Below, one piece after another: positions 9,077 to 17,839 of a stretch of 64,000 bases of DNA. The notes beneath the pieces were generated by a model. That model ran no database searches, was not told the origin of the DNA, and saw only the letters and a list, made by a program, of their open reading frames with translations. The stretch comes from Pseudomonas sp. MWU13-2100 (GTDB lineage Bacteria > Pseudomonadota > Gammaproteobacteria > Pseudomonadales > Pseudomonadaceae): positions 116,066 through 180,065 of the forward strand of contig NZ_JALLIX010000009.1 in NCBI RefSeq assembly GCF_023242365.1. Reading direction: 5' to 3'. Position numbers and translations under genes: made by a program. The stretch's first letter is position 1. The number at the start of each line of letters is the position of its first letter.

Positions 9077-9320
9077 ATCCGTGGCGAACTGTTACCGACA
9101 AGGGTCAAGAAAAAAACGACCCGCCCATTGCCCCGTCACGCCCCTCCAAACCATCCATAACCCATTGAATCCATGAAAGAACCACCATTAAAACGATGAT
9201 CATGCAGATCCCGACTACAATAATGGCACTTTGACACCCGTTATTATTGACAGGTTACATTGGATCACATTTGAAGTTGAATACCTCCCAACACTGAAAC
9301 AGGGCGGCAGGGTATCAAGC

Positions 9321-9722
9321 ATGAAAAGGACGAGCTCGGTCATCGAGATAAAAACTCGACAAGCGTTCAGGGCGGAGCTGGGCAGCCTGGAGGTACCACT
9401 CATCCGTCCGCGACCGGCCGTGGTGCTGGTCTACAGCCGCCACTGTCCATCGTGCGAGCGGCTCAAACCCCTGCTTGAAGCCCTGGCTACGGGCCCCTAC
9501 CAGGAACGGGTGGCGTTTTATCAGATCAGTTACCCGATCTTCAAACTGTTCCAGCCGCAGATCACGATCGAGTACGTCCCGGCCTTGTTCTTCCTCGATG
9601 CCCATGGCACCCAGAGCCATATGTACGGCACGCAAAAAGACGAGGTGAAGAAGGGCCTCGACACGCTCATTTTTGTCTCGAGCGGGGTATTCTCGGAGAT
9701 CTTCGACTCCCAAGCCCACTGA
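9321..9722 (+). CDS. Thioredoxin-fold protein with a CPSC motif
   Basis: A 133-residue cytosolic protein with a thioredoxin-like fold. VVLVYSRHCPSCERLKPL at about residues 36-53 carries the CxxC redox pair, and YVPALFFLD at about 87-95 supplies the cis-proline loop after IT-IE-Y. No signal peptide is visible. ATG 9321 is preferred over an upstream start at 9231, because the extra 30 residues do not resemble the fold. The upstream purine tract is weak. The stop is 9 bases before the short-chain dehydrogenase start, so the two are probably co-transcribed. Role is unknown beyond thiol chemistry. Confidence 0.75.
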   Translation: MKRTSSVIEIKTRQAFRAELGSLEVPLIRPRPAVVLVYSRHCPSCERLKPLLEALATGPYQERVAFYQISYPIFKLFQPQITIEYVPALFFLDAHGTQSHMYGTQKDEVKKGLDTLIFVSSGVFSEIFDSQAH

Positions 9723-9731
9723 GGACGTGCC

Positions 9732-10556
9732 ATGCCCGTTGCCCTGATCACCGGATGTTCCAGCGGCATCGGCCGTGCCTTGGCGGATGTGTTCAAACAG
9801 GCGGGGTATGAGGTCTGGGCCTCGGCCCGCCGGGCCGAGGATGTGGCGGTGCTGGCCGGCGCCGGCTTCACCGCGGTAAAGCTCGACGTGAATGATGGCG
9901 AGGCCCTGCGATTGTTGGGCGAACGCATCAACCAGCAGAGCGGCGGCCTCGACGTGCTGATCAACAATGCCGGCTACGGCGCCATGGGACCGCTGCTCGA
10001 TGGCGGCGTCGAGGCCATGCGCCGGCAGTTCGAAACCAATGTCTTTTCCATCGTCGGGGTGACCCGGGCGATGCTCCCGGTGCTGCGCCGCAGCCGAGGA
10101 TTGGTGGTGAATATCGGCAGCGTGTCCGGGGTGCTGGTGACGCCGTTCGCCGGGGCCTATTGCGCCTCCAAGGCGGCGGTGCATGCCTTGAGCGATGCCT
10201 TGCGCATGGAGCTGGCGCCGTTCGGGATCCGAGTGATGGAAGTGCAGCCCGGAGCCATCGATACCGCCTTTGCCAAGAACGCCGGGCATGAAGCCGAACA
10301 GCTGCTTGCCGAACACTCGCCCTGGTGGCCGTTGCGTGAAGGGATTCGTGCGCGGGCCAATGCCTCGCAGAACAATCCGACGCCCGCCGCCAGCGTGGCC
10401 GCCGACTTGCTCAAGGCTGCGCAACAAGCCCGGCCGCCACGCCTGTTGCGCCTGGGCAATGGCTCTCGGGCACTGCCATTGATCGCCTGGTTGTTGCCCA
10501 AGGGTATGCTGGAAAAAGTGCTGATGAAGCGGTTTGGCTTGAACGCACATCTGTAA
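9732..10556 (+). CDS. Short-chain dehydrogenase/reductase
   Basis: A classical SDR of 274 residues. The cofactor motif TGCSSGIGRALAD is at residues 7-19 and NNAGYGAMG at about 77-85. The catalytic Ser and YxxxK are in SVSGVL and YCASKAAVHA near 131-152. It is an NAD(P)H-dependent oxidoreductase whose substrate cannot be told from sequence. The C-terminal 60 residues resemble the SDR subgroup often annotated as acting on steroids or retinols. It follows the thioredoxin-fold gene with a 9-base gap and GAGGACG before the ATG. Confidence 0.88.
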   Translation: MPVALITGCSSGIGRALADVFKQAGYEVWASARRAEDVAVLAGAGFTAVKLDVNDGEALRLLGERINQQSGGLDVLINNAGYGAMGPLLDGGVEAMRRQFETNVFSIVGVTRAMLPVLRRSRGLVVNIGSVSGVLVTPFAGAYCASKAAVHALSDALRMELAPFGIRVMEVQPGAIDTAFAKNAGHEAEQLLAEHSPWWPLREGIRARANASQNNPTPAASVAADLLKAAQQARPPRLLRLGNGSRALPLIAWLLPKGMLEKVLMKRFGLNAHL

Positions 10557-10619
10557 CAAGCGGCCGGCAAGCAATGCCATTGACTTAAGCCTGAACACCT
10601 ACTTTGTGAGAGCCGTGCC

Positions 10620-10713
10620 TGTGTGGGAGCGGTGCTTGCCCGCGAAGAACGATGACGCGGTGTACCTGAAAAACCGCAGCGCTCCCTTCGCGGGCAAGCA
10701 CCGCTCCCACACA
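10620..10713. repeat. REP palindrome after the SDR gene
   Basis: Arms GTGTGGGAGCGGTGCTTGCC and the complement ending GCACCGCTCCCACAC flank about 40 bases. It lies between two convergent genes and may also act as a transcription end. Confidence 0.85.
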
Positions 10714-10762
10714 TGATCTTGCGCTGTTGAACTTGTACATTTTCAAGGGAACACGATTGCGC

Positions 10763-11653
10763 TCAGGCGTGGTCCTTCATGAAGTCGATAAACACCCGGA
10801 CCTTCAACGGCAGGTGCCGGGTGTCCGGGTACAGCGCGTAGATCCCCTGTTCGACAAAGCGGTAGTCGTTCAACAGACGGCACAGGCGCCCCGTCTCCAG
10901 GTCTTCGCGCACCAGCCAATCCGGCAGGATCGCCACGCCCTGCCCCGCCAGGGCAAAGCCACGCAGCACCGAGGAATTGTCGGCGACGATGCGTGACTGC
11001 TCGGCGCCGGGCCGAAAGAAAAACTGTTCGCCACTCGTCACATGGGTCAGGCCAAGATCACCCAAGCGTCGATGCACCAGGCTCTGCACCTGCTGCAAGT
11101 CCTCGAACGTGCGCGGCTCGCCGCCGGGCAGCCCGGCGACAAACGCCGGTGAAGCCACGGCAAAGATCTTGAAGGTGCTGAGCTGCGTTGCCCGGTGGCT
11201 GGAGTCGGAGACCTGGCCGAGACGGATCGCCACGTCGAACCCCTCCGAGATCAGGTCGGCGTGGGTCGAGGAGGTCAGCAGATGCACCTTCAACTCCGGG
11301 TGGATCTGCCGGAACAGCTCCAGCGCCGGCACCACCTTGGCCAGCGCATATTCCACCGTGGTGGTGATTCGTAGCGTGCCGCGCAGTTGCGTATGCTCCG
11401 AGCGCGCTTCATCAATGGCCAGCCGGGCCTGTTCCAGCATGCTCAGGCAACGCCCATAAAAACGCTCGCCGGCTTCGGTCAGGGCCAGGCGCCGAGTGTT
11501 GCGGGTCAACAGGGTTACGCCGAGTTCGGCTTCCAGGCGCTTGAGGGTGAAGCTGACCACGGCGCGGGTCTGCCCTAGCAATTCGGCGGCGGCGGTCAAC
11601 GAACCCGCCTCGACCACGGTCTTGAAAGTCTCGAAACGATCCAGGCTGACCAT
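10763..11653 (-). CDS. LysR-family transcriptional regulator
   Basis: A 296-residue LysR regulator. The N-terminal winged helix-turn-helix covers residues 1-60 (DRFETFKTVVEAGSLTAAAE and LLTRNTRRLALTEAG), followed by the two-lobed effector domain. It is transcribed away from the NTF2-like gene at 11759. A perfect 21-base palindrome lies 15 bases before its start, consistent with autoregulation and control of the divergent gene. It belongs to the CrgA-like branch by its compact C-terminus (PLKVRVFIDFM). The inducer is unknown. Confidence 0.9.
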   Translation of the reverse strand: MVSLDRFETFKTVVEAGSLTAAAELLGQTRAVVSFTLKRLEAELGVTLLTRNTRRLALTEAGERFYGRCLSMLEQARLAIDEARSEHTQLRGTLRITTTVEYALAKVVPALELFRQIHPELKVHLLTSSTHADLISEGFDVAIRLGQVSDSSHRATQLSTFKIFAVASPAFVAGLPGGEPRTFEDLQQVQSLVHRRLGDLGLTHVTSGEQFFFRPGAEQSRIVADNSSVLRGFALAGQGVAILPDWLVREDLETGRLCRLLNDYRFVEQGIYALYPDTRHLPLKVRVFIDFMKDHA

Positions 11654-11668
11654 GAGCCCTCGCCTCCA

Positions 11669-11689
11669 TTGTCAAAATAATTTTGACAA
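11669..11689. promoter_or_regulatory. Perfect 21-bp palindrome, likely LysR operator
   Basis: TTGTCAAAAT, one central A, then ATTTTGACAA. It is in the 105-base gap between the divergent LysR and NTF2-like genes, close to the LysR start, and fits the T-N11-A idea for LysR sites. Confidence 0.65.
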
Positions 11690-11758
11690 ACTAGCAGCCA
11701 AATCGCGGTTTCCCAAACAACGGCGGCGACCTAACCTGTCGCTACAAGGAGAATCCGC

Positions 11759-12157
11759 ATGAACGATAAAGCGCTGTACCTCAATGAAGTGATCGAAACC
11801 CTTACAGCCATCGAACAGTGGTTTTCCGGAGGCATGGCGGACAACGCGCTGGAGTCGTTGCTGGCGCGGTTCTCGGAGACCTTTTCCATGGTCACGCCCA
11901 CTGGCAGACAACTGGACAAAGCGGGGTTGGGCGAATTGTTCAGCAGTGCGGGCGGACACCGACCGGGTTGTGTCATTACCCTCGGAGAGCTTGAAGTGAT
12001 TGCATTGCATGAAGCCGGTGCCGTAGTTCGTTATCGCGAATGGCAGGCTGATGACACCGGTACGCCTACCGATCGGCTGGCCACGGCGGTGTTTGAAAAA
12101 CAGCCGGGTGGACAGGTGCTATGGCGGCATTTGCACGAGACCTTCACTCAGGCCTGA
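11759..12157 (+). CDS. NTF2-like (DUF4440/SnoaL-type) small protein
   Basis: A 132-residue cytosolic protein. The N-terminal helices (LNEVIETLTAIEQWFSGG), the FSMVTPTGRQLDKAGLGELF segment and the C-terminal strands (VLWRHLHETF) match the cone-shaped NTF2-like fold of DUF4440 proteins, which bind small molecules or act as minor enzymes. AAGGAG precedes the ATG. It diverges from the LysR gene and is the most likely target of that regulator. Function is unknown. Confidence 0.7.
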   Translation: MNDKALYLNEVIETLTAIEQWFSGGMADNALESLLARFSETFSMVTPTGRQLDKAGLGELFSSAGGHRPGCVITLGELEVIALHEAGAVVRYREWQADDTGTPTDRLATAVFEKQPGGQVLWRHLHETFTQA

Positions 12158-12186
12158 AAGACGAACCTTGCATCTGTCTTGCGGAC

Positions 12187-12214
12187 GCCATCGCCGGCAA
12201 GCCGGCTCCCACGC
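12187..12214. repeat. Single REP-like arm
   Basis: CCATCGCCGGCAAGCCGGCT followed by CCCACGCAGG. It is a lone arm of a third REP type, and a close copy is present at 19146-19173. Confidence 0.6.
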
Positions 12215-12245
12215 AGGTTGGTGTTTCAGGCCTGACTGAGCATTG

Positions 12246-12593
12246 TCAGTTCGTGACGACGCCAGGTCGCTCATCCAACACCGAATCCACCCAGCGCTGA
12301 GCCAGCTCGATCAGGTGCACAACCCCCATCGCCACCTGACGGTTGGAACCGGTCTGGTTGTCGGCGTGTTCATAGGCCGTGGCCGCTGCCGATTGCAGGA
12401 CGGAGTAGGCATTGACGAGGGCGTCTTCTCGGCTTTTGGGGTCGGGGAGACGGTAAAGCGATGAGTTGACGGCAGAAGATTTCGGACGCTGATGTGGCCC
12501 CAGGTCGTAATGCGCGAAAGCACGGTCGGCGGCTTGGGGGTCGATGGTTTCGGTGCTGGTTGAAAGCGGCGGGTTGGGGGTGATCTTGAACAT
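12246..12593 (-). CDS. Small Pseudomonas protein, DUF6124/DUF3077-like
   Basis: A 115-residue protein beginning MFKITPNPPLSTSTETIDPQ, a start typical of a large Pseudomonas-restricted family of small cytosolic proteins (DUF6124, related to DUF3077). A helical second half (SREDALVNAYSVLQSAAATA) follows a Ser/Pro-rich linker. ATG 12593 is preceded by AGGAG on the minus strand. The longer frame up to 12728 is unlikely to be coding. The biological role is not known. The family assignment is from memory of the characteristic N-terminus. Confidence 0.65.
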   Translation of the reverse strand: MFKITPNPPLSTSTETIDPQAADRAFAHYDLGPHQRPKSSAVNSSLYRLPDPKSREDALVNAYSVLQSAAATAYEHADNQTGSNRQVAMGVVHLIELAQRWVDSVLDERPGVVTN

Positions 12594-13069
12594 GGAATCG
12601 GTACTCCTGATCTGCTTGAAGGAGCCGTCACCATTGCTGCTAAACAAGAGGGTGGCAGCCGTACGCAGGTTAGCAGACCGGTGATCAGGAAAACCGGCGC
12701 ACCGAAGTGCCCTGCGCACGACCACCATAAAACGGAGGCTGAAAAAAAGCGCCTCGTAGAAGGTGGCGCTGTGCGCCTGATCACATTGGGCTGCTAAACC
12801 CGATCACTGATGTGCAGTGACAGACCAAAGCCTAGTCGCGCAATCAGGCACAAACAAGCGCCCGGGATTTTCTAGGAAATTTCACTCAAGGGAAAGCGAG
12901 TTGTCTTGCTGGCCGAGCTTGCCTCGAAGCTTTTGGCGCTCTTGAGGGCGCTTTCGCGGGCGAGCCCGGCTCCTACAGGGTTGTGTCGTACACAAAGTGG
13001 GTGAACGACTGAAAACTGTAGGAGCAGGGCATGGTCCGGGCGGCGTTCCGACGAAGCTTTAAGCGATTT
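12594..13069. other. Intergenic region with degenerate REP elements
   Basis: No gene seen in 476 bases. It holds the upstream region of the DUF6124-like gene, a degenerate REP at 12911-12978 (GCCGAGCTTGCC, with GGGCGAGCCCGGCTCCTACA) and a further half-arm, TGTAGGAGCAGGGCATGG, at 13018-13035 just after the HlyD-type gene. Confidence 0.6.
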
Positions 13070-13930
13070 TCAGGCCCCCGCCGGCTTGACAATCACCGTG
13101 CACGTAATCCCCGCCGCCAACAGCACCCCGTCCGGCACCTGATCGATATGAATCCGCACCGGCACCCGCTGGGCCAGGCGCACCCAGTTGAAGGTCGGAT
13201 TCACATCGGCGATCAGCTCGCGGCTCTCCGGGTTATCACGGTCATAGATCCCCCGCGAGATACTCTCCACATGCCCCTTGAGCACTTCCCCGCTCATCAA
13301 TTGCATCTCGGCCGGATCCCCCACCTTCAAATGCGGCAACTTGGTCTCTTCAAAGAACCCATAAACCCAGAACGAGTTCATATCCACCACCGCCATCTTC
13401 GCCTCGCCGATCCGCGCATAGTCGCCGCGATGCACATTGAGGTTGGTGACATAACCATCCACCGCCGCCCGCACTTCGGTGCGCGCCAGGTTCAACTGCG
13501 CCGCCTCCAACTGCGCCTGGGCCTGCTGGTAATCAGCCAGGGCCGCGTCGGCGGTGTTGCTGGCGTCATCGCGGCTTTCCTTGGAGATCACCAGGTTATC
13601 CAGGTCCGCGCGGCGGTGGGCGTTGAGCTTGCGCATCTCCCAGGTGGCCTTGCGCGAGTCCACCAGCGACTGCGCCTGCTTGACCGCGATGCGGTAGTGC
13701 TCGGGATCGATACGCATCAGCAGGTCGCCCCGCTTCACCACCTGGTTGTCACGCACCGGCACCTCCACCACTTCGCCGGTGACATCCGCCGCGACGTTGA
13801 TGATGTCGGCGCGCACCCGGCCGTCACGGGTCCAGGGGGTTTCCATGTATTGCACCCAGAGGAACCGGCCGATGCCGATCGCAAGGGCCAGGACCAGCAA
13901 GGTGGCGATCAGGCTGAAAAGCTTTTTCAT
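13070..13930 (-). CDS. HlyD/AaeA-type membrane fusion protein
   Basis: A 286-residue periplasmic adaptor, N-terminally anchored (LIATLLVLALAIGIGRFLW). The biotinyl-lipoyl half-motifs (VAADVTGEVVEV and VRAAVDGYVTNLNVHRGDYA), a coiled-coil hairpin (about 80-150) and a beta-barrel domain follow in order. It resembles AaeA, the partner of the FUSC-type aromatic carboxylate pump AaeB. It is the last gene of a four-gene minus-strand operon and starts 10 bases after the DUF1656 gene ends. It should link the inner-membrane pump to the outer-membrane lipoprotein encoded first in the operon. Confidence 0.88.
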   Translation of the reverse strand: MKKLFSLIATLLVLALAIGIGRFLWVQYMETPWTRDGRVRADIINVAADVTGEVVEVPVRDNQVVKRGDLLMRIDPEHYRIAVKQAQSLVDSRKATWEMRKLNAHRRADLDNLVISKESRDDASNTADAALADYQQAQAQLEAAQLNLARTEVRAAVDGYVTNLNVHRGDYARIGEAKMAVVDMNSFWVYGFFEETKLPHLKVGDPAEMQLMSGEVLKGHVESISRGIYDRDNPESRELIADVNPTFNWVRLAQRVPVRIHIDQVPDGVLLAAGITCTVIVKPAGA

Positions 13931-13940
13931 CAGGTCGTTC

Positions 13941-14141
13941 TCAACGGTAGACAGTGAGCGCCAAGGCGCCGAACAAGCAGCAGAACAGGCTCAGGCGCAG
14001 CAACGCCGGGTGCCAGAAGAAGCGGTACAGGTCATGGCTGGCGATAAAGCGGTCCAGCGCCCAGCCCAGCCCCGCCGCGATCAAAAACATCAGGGTCATG
14101 GTCGGCATGTACACGCCATGGAAGGCCACTTCACGGGGCAT
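13941..14141 (-). CDS. DUF1656 small membrane protein (AaeX-like)
   Basis: A 66-residue inner-membrane protein with two hydrophobic segments (TLMFLIAAGLGWALDRF and LSLFCCLFGALAL). The opening MPREVAFHGVYMPTM is typical of DUF1656/AaeX proteins that accompany FUSC pumps. AAGGA lies before the ATG. Its start lies inside the end of the FUSC gene (11-base overlap), which implies translational coupling. Its exact role in the pump is unknown. Confidence 0.85.
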   Translation of the reverse strand: MPREVAFHGVYMPTMTLMFLIAAGLGWALDRFIASHDLYRFFWHPALLRLSLFCCLFGALALTVYR

Positions 14142-16317
14142 GGGGATTTCCTTGTGGACGGCCCAGGTCGGCCAGCGGTGATTGCGGGTCCAGCAACGAG
14201 GTGCGGATAAAGTGCAGGTAGCTTTGCACCCGGCGCAGGGCCGAGGTGTCGAAGTGCCGGGCAAAGGGTTCGTCGGTGGCCTGGACCCGGCTGATGGCAT
14301 GGTCCACCGCCACCAGCCCACGCTCCAGGTTGCTCGCGTTGGGCTGGATGAACAGGCGCACCAGCGCCCGGCCCATGACCCGGATCGACTGGCGCCACGG
14401 CTGCGACTCGGCATACGCCGGGTGCACCGGCAAGATCGCCTGCTCCTTGCGCAGTTCGATAATCGCGTGGCCGACTTCCAGCACCACGAACATCCAGCGC
14501 AACAGCTGGCTCTGCACTTTCGGCTGCCCGGCGGCCAGGCCGTAGGCCTGGTGCAGCAGGTCGCGGGTGCCGCTTTCGAAGGTCGAACCAAGGCCCTTGA
14601 GTTTGCCGCTGATGGCGAACACCACCTGTTCGCGCAGGTCCTGCTCCAAGCGCCGCCACAGCCAGCGGCTGTTGGGTGGCAGGATGATCGCCCCGGCCGC
14701 CGCGCAGACCAGCATGCCTAGGACCATGCCGATGTAGTCGTTGATAAAGCTGTAGGGGTTGTAGATGGTCAGGTTGTCCGGCACCGAACCGATACTGAAG
14801 AAGATCAACAGGCCCAGGCCGATACCGGCATACCGCGGCCGCGAAGCGAGAAAGGCACCGAGCACGATCACCGGCGCGAGCATCAGGCAGAGCAGCGGGA
14901 AGCCGTCGATCCGGGGAAACACGAAGAACATCTCGACAAAGCCGATCACCGCGCCGAGCAGGGTGCCGCAGGCCATCTGGAAGGCCATGCGCTTGGGGTT
15001 CGGCGTGGCGGCGGAAAGCCCCACGGTGGCGGCCGAGACCAGGGTCATGGTCACCCCGCTCGGCCAGGCGGTCGCCACCCAATAGCTGCCGAGCACGATC
15101 AGGATGAACGCGGCGCGAATCCCCGAGGCCGAGGCGGCGAGCCAGTTGGTTTTCGGCACATAGGGTTCGTCCCACTGTTCGCGCTCGTGGTGGTGATCGG
15201 CCAGGGACGCGTGGGTCAGCGCGTAGCTGTGCAGTTCCTCGACAAAGCGATAGAGCAGCTCGTAAGCGGTGTGAAAATCCAGCAGGTCGGCTTCGCTCGG
15301 CTCACTTTGCTGGAAACTCGCCCGCAGGCTACGCACCCGCTCCGGCAAGCCCTGCTTGTAATCAGCCAGGCGGATCGCCAGACGCTGGGCGTCGGCGTCG
15401 GTCAGGGCCCGCCCGGCAAAGTCGTCGAGCAGTTCGCCTAGGCTCGGAAAGCCCGGTTCGATGGCCGCCAGCACTTCGACCCGGCCCCGGCTGCGCAGGC
15501 GCTCAAGTAACTGGTGCAAGGCGTTGAAGCGGGTGGTCAGGGTCATGAATTCGCTGTTCAGGCGGTTCAGCCGACCATTGCGCCGACGCATGTGCGGGTC
15601 TTCGAACACGGTGACGCTGCGCAACCCCTCAAGGCCTACCGCCTGGGCGATAAAGCCGACGTTGGCGGCTTCGAAGGCGGTCTGCGGATGGCTGCCGCGC
15701 AAACCGGCGCTGACAAACCCGGCGAACACCCCGAAGCGCTGGTAGAGCGCATTACGCATGGCGGCACTGGAGGTTTGCGGCAGGATCGCGGCGCTGACCA
15801 GGGTCGAGCAGAGAATCCCCAGGGAAATTTCCAGCACCCGCCACACCGCCGCCATAAAGGCCCCTTCCGGATGGGCCAGGGCCGGCAGGCCGACCATCGC
15901 GGCGGTGTAGCCGGCGAGGACAAAACCGTAGGCGCGAAAGTTGCGGTTGCGTTGCGCGCCGGCCGAGCAGAGGCCAACCCAGATCGCCAGCGCGCCGAGG
16001 AACAGTTCGGTGTACTGGGCGAACAGGGCGATCAGCGCCACCATCACCGTGGAACCGGCCAGGGTGCCGAGGAAGCGATAGAAGCTCTTGGCGAACACGT
16101 GGCCGCTCTGCGGCTGCATGACGATAAACACGGTGATCATCGCGGTGCGCGGCTGCGGCAATTCCAGGCGCATGGCCAGCCACAGGGTGAGGAACGCGGC
16201 GGCCAGGACCTTGAAGATATAGATCCAGGTCACGCCGTCGCTACGGGCCCAGTCGAAGAAACCACGACGCCATTCCAGGGAGTACAGCCAGCGCACCGGG
16301 GCGGGCAAGGGAGTCAT
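14131..16317 (-). CDS. FUSC-family inner-membrane efflux pump (AaeB-like)
   Basis: A 728-residue pump of the FUSC/aromatic acid exporter family. The architecture is two blocks of about five to six membrane segments (about 20-180 and 365-510), each followed by a cytosolic helical region. ATG 16317 begins MTPLPAPVRWLYSLEW; the longer frame upstream has no membrane or signal character. It follows the outer-membrane lipoprotein gene by 10 bases and overlaps the DUF1656 gene. By analogy with AaeB and related pumps, the cargo is likely an aromatic carboxylic acid or similar toxic small molecule. Confidence 0.9.
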   Translation of the reverse strand: MTPLPAPVRWLYSLEWRRGFFDWARSDGVTWIYIFKVLAAAFLTLWLAMRLELPQPRTAMITVFIVMQPQSGHVFAKSFYRFLGTLAGSTVMVALIALFAQYTELFLGALAIWVGLCSAGAQRNRNFRAYGFVLAGYTAAMVGLPALAHPEGAFMAAVWRVLEISLGILCSTLVSAAILPQTSSAAMRNALYQRFGVFAGFVSAGLRGSHPQTAFEAANVGFIAQAVGLEGLRSVTVFEDPHMRRRNGRLNRLNSEFMTLTTRFNALHQLLERLRSRGRVEVLAAIEPGFPSLGELLDDFAGRALTDADAQRLAIRLADYKQGLPERVRSLRASFQQSEPSEADLLDFHTAYELLYRFVEELHSYALTHASLADHHHEREQWDEPYVPKTNWLAASASGIRAAFILIVLGSYWVATAWPSGVTMTLVSAATVGLSAATPNPKRMAFQMACGTLLGAVIGFVEMFFVFPRIDGFPLLCLMLAPVIVLGAFLASRPRYAGIGLGLLIFFSIGSVPDNLTIYNPYSFINDYIGMVLGMLVCAAAGAIILPPNSRWLWRRLEQDLREQVVFAISGKLKGLGSTFESGTRDLLHQAYGLAAGQPKVQSQLLRWMFVVLEVGHAIIELRKEQAILPVHPAYAESQPWRQSIRVMGRALVRLFIQPNASNLERGLVAVDHAISRVQATDEPFARHFDTSALRRVQSYLHFIRTSLLDPQSPLADLGRPQGNPHAP

Positions 16318-16327
16318 GACGCGGTTC

Positions 16328-17839
16328 TCAGTGATCGAAGGCGGCCAGCACGGCCGGAGGTTTGTTCGCGACGGTGCGGCTCTCGGCCGGTACGTCGTTG
16401 CCCGCGCCCAGCCCGCCACCCAGTTCGGTGATGAGTTCGGCATGGGCACTCAGGCGCGCAGCCTGGACCTGCTGCTCGATCTGCTGCTGGTGAAACAGCA
16501 GGGTCTGGGCATTGAGCACATTGAGGTAGTCGGTCAGGCCACGCTGGTAGGCGATCATCGCGATGTCGTAGGTTTTCTGCGCCGAGGCCACGGACTCGGC
16601 GGCGAACACCTGCTGTTTGTCCAGGGACTCGCGGCGGATCAACTGGTCGGAAATACCCTTGAGGGCATTGACCAGGGTCTGGTTGTATTTCGCCACGGCG
16701 AGGTCATAACCCGCCGCCGCTTCGCCCAGTTCGGCGCGCAGGCGGCCGCCATCGAAGATCGGCAGGGACAGCGCCGGGCCGACGCCGTAGTTGAATTTCT
16801 TGCCGGTGAGAAACGCCAGCAGGCCGCCGCCAGTGGCCATGTAGCCGAGGTTGCCGACCAGGTCGACGTTGGGATAGAAGCCGGCGTGGGCGACATCGAT
16901 GCCACGGGCCTGGGCCGCCACTTGCCAGCGGCTGGCGACCACGTCCGGGCGCTGGCCGAGCAGTTGCGCGGGCAGTGCCGAGGGCAGTTTCAAGGCCGTG
17001 TGCAGGGACAGCGCCGGCCGTTGCAGGCGCGCGCCCTCGCCCGGGCCGACGCCGGCCAGGGCCGCCAGCTGGTTGCGGCTCAGGGCGATCTCCTCGTCCA
17101 GCGCGTCGATCTGGCGATGGGTTTCCGGCAGCGGCGTCTCGGCCTGGCTGACTTCGAAATGGGTGCCGAGGCCGCCGTTCAGGCGTTTTTGCGCCAGGTC
17201 GAGAATCTGCATCTGCTGTTTGAGAGTGGCTTCGACGATATCGCGCTCGGCGTAGTGCAAGGACAGCTGGATGTAGGCGCGCACGATGCTGTTCTGCAAT
17301 TCTAGGCGGGCCTGGCGGGCTTCGGCGACGCTCATATGGGCCAGGTCGACGGCCCGTTCGCTGGCGTTGCTTTCGCGGCCCCAGAGGTCCAGGGAATAGC
17401 TCAGGCCCAGGGCGGCGTTGTTGTCCCAGGTGGTGGTGCTCGCCAACTCGCCGGGGCCGTAGAATTGGTCGTTGGCCCAGTTATGCCGTTTGAGCGCGGC
17501 GTCGCCCTTGATCTGCACGGACTCGGCGGACTCGGCCAGGCCGGCCAGGGCCCGGGCCTGGCGCACGCGGGCGGCGGCCATGGCCAGGCTCGGGCTGCCT
17601 TGCACGGCGCGTTCGATCCATTGGTCCAGTTGACGGTCACCGTAGGCCCGCCACCACTGCGCAACCGGCCAGTGCGCGTCGCGCTCGGCGCTCTGGATCG
17701 CCTGGTCGGTAAGCAAGGTGTTCGCCGCAAGGGTCTGGCCCTGTGGGGCAATACCTCCGGTTCCGATGCAGCCGCTGATAGCCAAGGATAAAGCCCAAAC
17801 ACTGAGAGTCTTCAGCTCTCTGCTGATGCGACGCGGCAC
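16328..17839 (-). CDS. NodT-family outer-membrane efflux lipoprotein
   Basis: This TolC-like channel has a lipobox, WALSLAISGCIG, and the repeated OEP helices (ARVRQARALAGL and GYDLAVAKYNQTLVNALKGI). I chose GTG 17839, which gives PRRISRELKTLSVW as signal peptide and has AGGAA eight bases upstream. The product is 503 residues, a normal size for NodT proteins. The longer ATG at 17968 would read through a REP element. It is the first gene of the efflux operon and supplies its own outer-membrane exit. It is divergent from the LysR gene at 18167. Confidence 0.87.
   Translation of the reverse strand: MPRRISRELKTLSVWALSLAISGCIGTGGIAPQGQTLAANTLLTDQAIQSAERDAHWPVAQWWRAYGDRQLDQWIERAVQGSPSLAMAAARVRQARALAGLAESAESVQIKGDAALKRHNWANDQFYGPGELASTTTWDNNAALGLSYSLDLWGRESNASERAVDLAHMSVAEARQARLELQNSIVRAYIQLSLHYAERDIVEATLKQQMQILDLAQKRLNGGLGTHFEVSQAETPLPETHRQIDALDEEIALSRNQLAALAGVGPGEGARLQRPALSLHTALKLPSALPAQLLGQRPDVVASRWQVAAQARGIDVAHAGFYPNVDLVGNLGYMATGGGLLAFLTGKKFNYGVGPALSLPIFDGGRLRAELGEAAAGYDLAVAKYNQTLVNALKGISDQLIRRESLDKQQVFAAESVASAQKTYDIAMIAYQRGLTDYLNVLNAQTLLFHQQQIEQQVQAARLSAHAELITELGGGLGAGNDVPAESRTVANKPPAVLAAFDH

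Larger units (their letters stand above)
8334..9320. other. Gene-poor, decayed region after the alginate operon
   Basis: About one kilobase without an intact, convincing gene. It holds a GCAACGG tandem repeat, a short ORF at 8521-8616 of 31 codons, a small gene frameshifted at a C-run (8609-8772), a dyad CTGTCAGAAATGACAG at 8824-8839 and a frame broken by TAG (8849-9076). Further right, 9077-9320 is AT-richer and contains TTGACA at 9247-9252, a possible -35 element for the next gene. The composition differs from the strongly GC-rich flanks, as expected for a decayed acquired island. Confidence 0.6.

Noticed and set aside
12729..13069. Possible promoter or small gene near the degenerate REP
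   Set aside because: No frame has coding character and no start with a ribosome-binding site is present. The hairpins are explained by REP arms.
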